From Hadersleviella sp041745395 (GTDB lineage: Bacteria; Chloroflexota; Anaerolineae; Promineifilales; Promineifilaceae), in assembly GCA_041745395.1 (NCBI GenBank), contig JBGTIZ010000223.1, positions 1 to 19,748 of the forward strand: a stretch of 19,748 nt of DNA, given 5' to 3'. Position 1 is the first letter of the stretch. Each line of letters starts with the position of its first letter. The translations under genes were made by a program, and so were the position numbers. This document shows, piece by piece, positions 15,292 to 19,748 of the stretch. The notes beneath the pieces are model-generated. The model saw only the letters and a program-made list of their open reading frames with translations, was not told the DNA's origin and did no database searches.

Positions 15292-15480
15292 TTAGAAACG
15301 GTTTCCTCGCTGTGCGATAATTTCGTCGCTTAGGTTTTCCTGAATCTCACGTAAGAGGTTTCTGCTTTCCACAAAGCTATAAGGATGTTTACTGTGTTGT
15401 TCGACCCTTTTTTCGGCTGGACTTAGCATCTCTATAGCGATGATGAGTTGTTCAACGGTTAACTTGGGTTGCTTATTCAT
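15292..15480 (-). CDS. Small hypothetical protein
   Basis: 62 residues, charged and probably all helical: MNKQPKLTVEQLIIAIEML and SPAEKRVEQ near the start, ending EIIAQRGNRF. The segment VEQLIIAIEMLSPAEK resembles the first helices of small antitoxin-like proteins that begin with a short helix and an L(S/T)P turn, but no toxin gene is next to it and the resemblance is weak. AGGA lies about 8 bases before the ATG. It has no CACGGCCGTG. It sits between the CpsD-like and thymidylyltransferase genes in the same direction. It could be spurious. Confidence 0.5.
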   Translation of the reverse strand: MNKQPKLTVEQLIIAIEMLSPAEKRVEQHSKHPYSFVESRNLLREIQENLSDEIIAQRGNRF

Positions 15481-15558
15481 GGCGTAATCCTAATGAATGG
15501 TCAGGATAATACACAGATTTCTTCCTTCGTCCCTCTGCCCTCTTCCTTATCTTTACCC

Positions 15559-16212
15559 TTACTCTTCCCCGTAATAGCCGCCCATACTGCCATCTTTGGG
15601 CGCGTTGGTCAGGGTGACGCCGACGATGCGCACGTTGGCTGTTTGTAAAATTTCTTGGGCGCGTTGGGCTTGGTCGCGCTTGGTTTGCCCCGCTTGGACA
15701 ATGAGCAGGAAGCCGTCTACTTTAGAGCCTAGCACGGCCGCGTCGGCCACGGCCGTGATAGGCGGCGCACAAAACAGCACCATGTCACTTTTGGCTTTGA
15801 GCTGGGTTAGCACCTGATCCATGCGATGAGAGCCGAGCAGGTCGGCGGGGTTGGGCGGCTTGTTGCCAGCGGTAAGCAGGGAGAGGTTTTCCACGGCCGT
15901 GGGTTGCAGATGCAACTTCACATTTTCATCTAGCAGGGTGTGGGTCAGCCCCGGCGCCATCTGCTTCTCAAAATAGGTGTGCAGGCTGGGACGACGCAGG
16001 TCGCAATCCACCAAAATAGTGCGTAAGCCACTTTGGGCCATGGTCACGGCTAAATTCGCGGCCGTTTCGGCACTGTTTTCGTGGGGCGTGGGGCTACCGA
16101 TAACCAGCGTCTGAATCGGGCTATCTAAGCTGTAAAACGACAAATTTGTCCGCAAGGTGCGGTACGCTTCGCTCACGGGGGAGCGGGGATTGGTGAGGGT
16201 TATTAGAGCCAT
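15559..16212 (-). CDS. CpsD/CapB-like BY-kinase homologue with degenerate P-loop
   Basis: 217 residues, the usual length for a stand-alone CpsD-type tyrosine kinase, with the family start SPVSEAYRTLRTNLSF. The Walker A region is intact in position but not in sequence: SPTPHENSAETAANLA (about 40-55) replaces the normal GxGEGKS(T/S), so the catalytic Lys is missing. Walker A' (ILVDCDLRRPSLH, about 66-78) is conserved. Walker B reads MVLFCAPPITAVADAA, where IDTPP is usual, so its Asp is replaced by Cys. The tail GGYYGEE keeps two tyrosines of the usual C-terminal cluster. It is probably a non-catalytic regulator partnered with the Wzz-like proteins upstream, controlling polysaccharide chain length or export. 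Palindromes at 15748 and 15892. Confidence 0.87.
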   Translation of the reverse strand: MALITLTNPRSPVSEAYRTLRTNLSFYSLDSPIQTLVIGSPTPHENSAETAANLAVTMAQSGLRTILVDCDLRRPSLHTYFEKQMAPGLTHTLLDENVKLHLQPTAVENLSLLTAGNKPPNPADLLGSHRMDQVLTQLKAKSDMVLFCAPPITAVADAAVLGSKVDGFLLIVQAGQTKRDQAQRAQEILQTANVRIVGVTLTNAPKDGSMGGYYGEE

Positions 16213-16217
16213 AGTTG

Positions 16218-16312
16218 TTCAATGAGTAATGAACAATGAGCAATGAGCAAAGGATGTGGTTATCAACCCCGCTCTTTTGTTCATTGCTCCTTGTTAATTG
16301 TTAATTGCTTGG
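16218..16312. repeat. ATGAGTAATGA repeats forming a hairpin
   Basis: Left-hand CAATGAGTAATGAACAATGAGC repeats are mirrored by right-hand TTCATTGCTCCTTGTTAATTG. The best stem pairs 16238-16254 (GAGCAATGAGCAAAGGA) with 16273-16289, with two mismatches. It lies in the gap between the Wzz-like and CpsD-like genes and may affect the mRNA there. Confidence 0.6.
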
Positions 16313-16948
16313 AATTTGTCCGATAAGGGGCACGTCTAGGAAGCGTTCGACGTCTTCGGTGCGGCGGACGGTTCCGGCTTCGAGCCATTCAAGTAAGATG
16401 ATGACGATGACGCCGAGGAGTGCCCCAAAAATGGCTCCAGCGGCCGTGTTAATGTTCGTGCGGGGACGGGTCAAGCCCGCTTGCGGGTCGTCGAGCAGTT
16501 GCGCTTTGATGCGGTCTTCTTCGCGTAGTCCTGCATTTTCCTGCTGACGGTAAATAATCAACTGTTCCGCCCACACGCGAGCGACGTCGTTGGCTAGGTT
16601 GGGGTTGCTGTTTTCGACCTGTATCTGGATGATGTTAGAGTCAGTGGAGGGGGCGATGGTCACATTCGCCAGCAGTTGTTGCGGGGTCATGTCGAGTTGT
16701 AGCTGGTCAATGACCGCTTGGGCGCGGTAGCTACTCCCTAAATAGGCGGCAAAGTCGCGCAAGAGGGCTTTCGTTGCTTGGGTTTGCCCAAAGTCAGGGC
16801 GAGAGGTGATGAGGACGCTGACGTTGGATTCGTATAGCTCGGTTTGCATCCGACTGTAGCCAAAGGAGGCCACGGCCGTGAGCAAGCCCATCAATAAGAT
16901 AATCCAGCCGCGCTGGCGTAAAATGCGAAAATAGTCGTTAATTTCCAT
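16301..16948 (-). CDS. Wzz/CapA-like chain-length determinant protein (copy 2)
   Basis: 215 residues. TM1 (about 13-31) follows the typical cytoplasmic start MEINDYFRILRQRGW. An extracytoplasmic Wzz domain occupies about 35-168, ending near DDPQAGLTRPRTNIN, the proline-rich segment before TM2 (about 168-188). The C-terminal cytoplasmic tail RRTEDVERFLDVPLIGQIP is the region that in monoderm systems contacts the CpsD kinase. In this family the protein controls polymer length with the kinase and polymerase. It lies between a second Wzz-like gene and the CpsD-like gene on the same strand. No good SD is seen; the upstream gap consists of CTCTTACTCTCTTGCTCTC repeats. One palindrome at 16871. Confidence 0.9.
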   Translation of the reverse strand: MEINDYFRILRQRGWIILLMGLLTAVASFGYSRMQTELYESNVSVLITSRPDFGQTQATKALLRDFAAYLGSSYRAQAVIDQLQLDMTPQQLLANVTIAPSTDSNIIQIQVENSNPNLANDVARVWAEQLIIYRQQENAGLREEDRIKAQLLDDPQAGLTRPRTNINTAAGAIFGALLGVIVIILLEWLEAGTVRRTEDVERFLDVPLIGQIPSN

Positions 16949-16989
16949 GAGGTTCGTCTCTTACTCTCTTGCTCTCTTACTCGCTCAGT

Positions 16990-17664
16990 TCACTTCTCAC
17001 GCGGTATTTCGCCCAAAAGCGGGAGGTCAAGGTCGGTTAGTTCATCACGGCCGTGGACGCGCCCATCCAAATATTCAACCACCAGCCCGAGGCCAAAACC
17101 AAAGGCGAGGGAGATAAGCAGGCGCAAGGGCAATTCTAGCTGGCTGGTCAGCCCGCTGGGAATGGGGTTCACGGTGGGCGTGTCGAGGGGGATTAACACG
17201 GCCGTGTCGCCGCCTAGTTGGGGCAAGGCTTGCGCATTTTGCTCGGTCAGCACCGTGATTGTGGCCGCCATAATCGCTTCGAGGCGGGCGGGGTCGCCGT
17301 GGTTAATCGAGATGGTCATCATACTGCGCGTGTTATCAGGCGCGACGCCAATTTCGTAGCTGGGGATGTCCAGCCCTTGGGTGGCCAGTTCCGCGCTCAC
17401 GGCCGTGGCAAAGTTATTGCCGCGCACCCAGTCGGTCAGCCCGTTGACGATATACTCCGAGGTGAGCCAATTGTAATACCGCTGTTCATCCTGCACGGCC
17501 GTGTCTGCCCCCGGCGTTTGCCCCACGATGAAGCGCACCCCGCTGTTATAAACAGTCGGCGGCTCCTCATAGGTCGCCACGCTGAACAAAACCCCCACCC
17601 CAAAGGGCAACAGCATCAGCCACCAGCGGCGGCGCAGAATTTTTACCAGAGTCGTTAAGTCCAT
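16990..17664 (-). CDS. Wzz/CapA-like chain-length determinant protein (copy 1)
   Basis: About 224 residues from the ATG at 17664; an in-frame GTG at 17685 gives seven more residues, and neither start has a clear SD. The cytoplasmic start MDLTTLVKILRRRWW precedes TM1. An extracytoplasmic Wzz domain follows, then a Pro-rich segment (DTPTVNPIPSG), TM2 (LPLRLLISLAFGFGLGLVVEYL) and the tail GRDELTDLDLPLLGEIP, which ends in the family's (V/L)PLLG.IP motif. It probably works with the second Wzz-like protein and the CpsD-like protein. Palindromes at 17046 (read as HGR), 17197, 17398 and 17494 (read as TAV). Confidence 0.87.
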   Translation of the reverse strand: MDLTTLVKILRRRWWLMLLPFGVGVLFSVATYEEPPTVYNSGVRFIVGQTPGADTAVQDEQRYYNWLTSEYIVNGLTDWVRGNNFATAVSAELATQGLDIPSYEIGVAPDNTRSMMTISINHGDPARLEAIMAATITVLTEQNAQALPQLGGDTAVLIPLDTPTVNPIPSGLTSQLELPLRLLISLAFGFGLGLVVEYLDGRVHGRDELTDLDLPLLGEIPREK

Positions 17665-17750
17665 GTGTCGTTTTTGATGTGTCACGCTCTCAGCGACTGA
17701 CCCGCTTACGGCTTAAAGCTTACCGCTTACGGCTTCTCAAGCAATTTTTC

Positions 17751-18836
17751 TCATGCGTTGGGCACGTTTTGGGCGATAAAGTCGTGCAGTTTTTGCTTGA
17801 ACACGGCCGTGTCAAACTGCTCCGCGTGGGCGCGAATAAAGTCGGAGGACACGGCCGTGGGGTCAAACTGCTCGACCGCTTCGATGATAGACACGGCCGT
17901 TTGCTCGTAGAAAAACGCGCCCGTGCCCGGTACAACCGTATCCAACGCCCCGCCCGCTGCATAGGCCAGCACGGGTCGCCCCGCCGCCATCGCCTGCACG
18001 GGGGCAATGCCAAAATCTTCCTCACCGGGCCACACAAAAGCGCGGCAGTTGGCTAGCCAGCGAGGCAGTTCCTCATCGGGCACATAGCCCAGAAAGGTGA
18101 TGTTCTCATGGGCGAGGCTTTCTAGCCGCTCACGATCACGTCCCGAACCCGCAATGACCAGCGGCCGACCTAATTTGTTAAACGCCTCAATCAGCACATC
18201 CAGTCGCCGATAGGGAACCAGTCGCCCCACAAAAAAGTAATACTCATCGGGCTGGCTGACGGGCGCAAAGCGGCTGGTGTCTACGGGTGGATAAATAATC
18301 GTCGCTTCTCGCCGATAAACCTTGTTGATGCGCCGCCGCACAACCTCCGAAATGGCGATGAAATGGTCAACTCTGTCCGCCGCCAGCCGGTCCCACTGGC
18401 GCAAAAAGGTGAGAAACGGCGCTAAACCGAGCCGCGTGAGCCGTCCCAACTGCTCTTGCTCAGCGTATTGATGATACCGCCAGACGTAGCGCGTGGGGGT
18501 CAGGCAGTAGCAAATATGCACCGTCTCAGGGTCGGTGATGATGCCGTGGCAGAAGCCGCTTTTATTGGTCAGCACCACATCGTAGCCGCGAAAATCAAAT
18601 TGTTCAAAGGCGAAGGGGTAGAGGGGCAGATATAACTGCTGTTTTTTGTGGGCAAAGGGGAGTTTATCTATAAAGCTGGTCTGAATCTGCCAGTCGCGCC
18701 AATGGGCGGGCATTTTTTCGCGCCAATAAAGGGAGGTGTAGAGGGGAGCCTCGGGGAACATCTGTACGATGTTCTCGAGGACATCTTCCGCGCCGCCGAT
18801 TTGGTTGAGCCAGTCGTGGACTAAAGCGATTTGCAT
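17751..18836 (-). CDS. Glycosyltransferase family 4 (GT-B, WbaZ-like)
   Basis: 361 residues. The N-terminal acceptor domain starts MQIALVHDWLNQIGGAEDVL with the Gly-rich loop. The C-terminal donor domain carries YYFFVGRLVPYRRLDVLIEAF (about 199-219), LVIAGSGRDRERL and GEEDFGIAPVQAMAAGRPVLAY (about 271-292). In the EX7E-type motif the second Glu is Gln (Gln281), a change from the usual EDFGIxPVEA. It would transfer a sugar, probably mannose- or rhamnose-like, from a nucleotide donor during polysaccharide assembly on the cytoplasmic face. Its ATG directly follows the TAA of the pspA-like gene with no base between, so translation is probably coupled. Exact palindromes at 17802 and 17850 and a one-mismatch copy at 17892 lie within about 100 bp of each other. 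Confidence 0.92.
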   Translation of the reverse strand: MQIALVHDWLNQIGGAEDVLENIVQMFPEAPLYTSLYWREKMPAHWRDWQIQTSFIDKLPFAHKKQQLYLPLYPFAFEQFDFRGYDVVLTNKSGFCHGIITDPETVHICYCLTPTRYVWRYHQYAEQEQLGRLTRLGLAPFLTFLRQWDRLAADRVDHFIAISEVVRRRINKVYRREATIIYPPVDTSRFAPVSQPDEYYFFVGRLVPYRRLDVLIEAFNKLGRPLVIAGSGRDRERLESLAHENITFLGYVPDEELPRWLANCRAFVWPGEEDFGIAPVQAMAAGRPVLAYAAGGALDTVVPGTGAFFYEQTAVSIIEAVEQFDPTAVSSDFIRAHAEQFDTAVFKQKLHDFIAQNVPNA

Positions 18837-19511
18837 TTATAGCCCTAAGCGTGCCATGCGGGCGGCGAGTTCTGCTTCGACTTCGAGATCATGCACGGCC
18901 GTGTCCAACTGCTGATCCAAACTATTCGTCTGCACCTCCCACGCCGCATCCGCATGATCCAGCCGCCGCCGAATATTCTCCGCCGCCCGCGCCACATCAC
19001 TATCCCCTTGCCCCATCAAATCATCCAACGAGCGCATCGCCTGCGCCGAAACCTCTTTTGCCTTGGCTAATTCCAGCAAATAGCCCAACTCCTCCCGCTC
19101 CTGCCGCGCCAAGGCCAGCCGCCCCTCCAGCTTTACCTTGATGTCGTCCATCTGCTCCAGCGCGGCCACTTGTCGTAACAAAGAAGCGTCATACGTCTTA
19201 ACCAGCTCTAGTGCGGAGTTTAACTGCCTCTGCGTGACCATCGCCTCTGTCTTTTTGCCCTGTTGCAAAAAAACATCAATGGCGATATCCATTTTAGCCG
19301 CTTCCTCGGCCAAGCCTTCCCGCCGCCGTCTTGTTTCGCGCACCTGCCCATACAGGGGCTGAATAATCTGCTTGAACTCCTCGACCTCTTTCGTGGCTTG
19401 GCGAATATATTCGTCGTAGACGCTCAGGTCGTTGCGCCGCAGGGCGCGGTCGGTCAAATCATGCAGATTGGCAGAAATGAGGGTTTTGAGTTTGCTAAAC
19501 AAAGAAGACAT
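18837..19511 (-). CDS. pspA: PspA/IM30 (ESCRT-III-like) membrane stress protein
   Basis: 224 residues, the normal PspA length, almost entirely helical and charged. It starts MSSLFSKLKTLISANLHDLTDRA, with an amphipathic N-terminal helix, and continues YDEYIRQATKEVEEFKQ, then a long hairpin (about 60-150, with EGLAEEAAKMDIAIDVFLQQGKKTEA) and a C-terminal helix pair. PspA proteins polymerise on the inner face of the membrane and protect or remodel it under envelope stress. There is no C-terminal Vipp1-type tail. It is the first gene of the polysaccharide locus and abuts the glycosyltransferase gene. The start lies next to GATTTTGGATTTTGG repeats with no SD. One palindrome at 18894. Confidence 0.93.
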   Translation of the reverse strand: MSSLFSKLKTLISANLHDLTDRALRRNDLSVYDEYIRQATKEVEEFKQIIQPLYGQVRETRRRREGLAEEAAKMDIAIDVFLQQGKKTEAMVTQRQLNSALELVKTYDASLLRQVAALEQMDDIKVKLEGRLALARQEREELGYLLELAKAKEVSAQAMRSLDDLMGQGDSDVARAAENIRRRLDHADAAWEVQTNSLDQQLDTAVHDLEVEAELAARMARLGL

Positions 19512-19548
19512 CGGATTTTAGATTGGGGATTTTGGATTTTGGATTGAT
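19512..19548. repeat. GGATTTT simple-sequence repeat at the pspA start
   Basis: Degenerate 7-bp units (GGATTTT, GGATTTT, GATTTTA) immediately upstream of the PspA start codon. Such runs are frequent in intergenic DNA of filamentous cyanobacteria and Chloroflexota, from general knowledge. Confidence 0.65.
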
Positions 19549-19578
19549 CTGCTTGGCAGATGCTATCGGTTTCAAGGT

Positions 19579-19730
19579 ACAGGGTAAAGGGCACGTCTAC
19601 ATCTTGCACCCGCCCCTTTACTGTTTCGAATGACTTTCAGTGCGCTTAAGCGTATTGATAGTGAAAGCTATGGACTTTTAGTCCCTCAGCTTTCAGTCGG
19701 TGCGAAAGTCACCGAAGGCACTTTAGTGCC
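19579..19730. repeat. Cluster of small hairpins upstream of pspA
   Basis: Stems seen: GTAAAGGG (19584-19591) with CCCTTTAC (19614-19621); the palindrome CGCTTAAGCG near 19643-19652; TGAAAGCT (19662-19669) with AGCTTTCA (19688-19695) enclosing GGACT-TTT-AGTCC; TCGGTG (19697-19702) with CACCGA (19710-19715); and GGCACT-TT-AGTGCC (19717-19730). It is either a folded leader or RNA, or a cluster of palindromic intergenic repeats. No gene was found in 19549-19748. Confidence 0.6.
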
Positions 19731-19748
19731 AAACCTATGCACTTGCAG

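Larger units (their letters stand above)
651..18903. repeat. Dispersed highly iterated palindrome CACGGCCGTG, 35 copies
   Basis: Exact 10-bp copies start at 651, 810, 1549, 2098, 3157, 3229, 3292, 3340, 5210, 5231, 6663, 7973, 8087, 8474, 8531, 8778, 9501, 9791, 10508, 10794, 11346, 12180, 13501, 13657, 14645, 15748, 15892, 16871, 17046, 17197, 17398, 17494, 17802, 17850 and 18894. All are inside coding sequence. The base before is A or C in 26 of 35; the base after is G or T in 30 and never C, so the wider consensus is (A/C)CACGGCCGTG(G/T). One-mismatch copies occur at, for example, 1738, 7270 and 17892. Confidence 0.95.

Noticed and set aside
651..18903. CRISPR-like or regularly spaced array formed by the CACGGCCGTG copies
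   Set aside because: Spacing ranges from 21 bp to over 1 kb, and all copies are inside unrelated genes.

Overview
The window is about 19.7 kb of moderately GC-rich bacterial chromosome. Almost every gene lies on the minus strand. Several things suggest a Chloroflexota bacterium of the Anaerolineae/Ardenticatenia kind: lipoproteins with Thr/Pro-rich linkers, an HlyD-like lipoprotein with a Cys-bracketed coiled-coil tip, Wzz-like proteins followed by a separate CpsD-like protein, simple-sequence repeats in most gaps, and weak or absent Shine-Dalgarno sites at several starts. This placement is an inference from gene style, not from a marker gene.

Layout, left to right. 200-411 (+) is a frameshifted DUF2892 membrane-protein gene, followed by a strong terminator. 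513-1262 (-) is a lipoprotein. Divergent from it are a membrane-anchored zinc metalloprotease (1529-3373, +) and a DUF971 protein (3494-3829, +). A perfect hairpin at 3858-3894 separates these from a minus-strand exporter locus: an FtsX/MacB-type permease with two halves (8601-11003), two paralogous ATPases, and two paralogous HlyD-like lipoproteins (3932-6758). The HlyD pair probably has its own promoter and operator near 6915-6955. Next come a histidine kinase (11337-13124) and, just upstream in the same operon, a lipoprotein with a sulfite-oxidase-like fold (13138-13728). From 19511 down to a terminator at 14055-14088 runs a surface-polysaccharide locus: PspA, a GT4 glycosyltransferase, two Wzz-like proteins, a CpsD-like protein that has lost its P-loop, a small unknown protein and a long-form glucose-1-phosphate thymidylyltransferase. 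Most of the window therefore concerns the cell envelope.

The most striking feature is not a gene. The 10-bp perfect palindrome CACGGCCGTG occurs 35 times, all inside coding sequence. In 32 copies it is read in the phase that encodes Thr-Ala-Val, in 3 as His-Gly-Arg, and never in the third phase. It behaves like the highly iterated palindrome HIP1 of cyanobacteria but has a different sequence. Several one-mismatch copies also occur.

Other points worth a second look are the double frameshift including a 7-bp tandem duplication at 200-411, the degenerate BY-kinase, PspA directly abutting a glycosyltransferase, the 1:2:2 exporter composition, a composite intergenic repeat seen four times, and a cluster of small hairpins at the right end.
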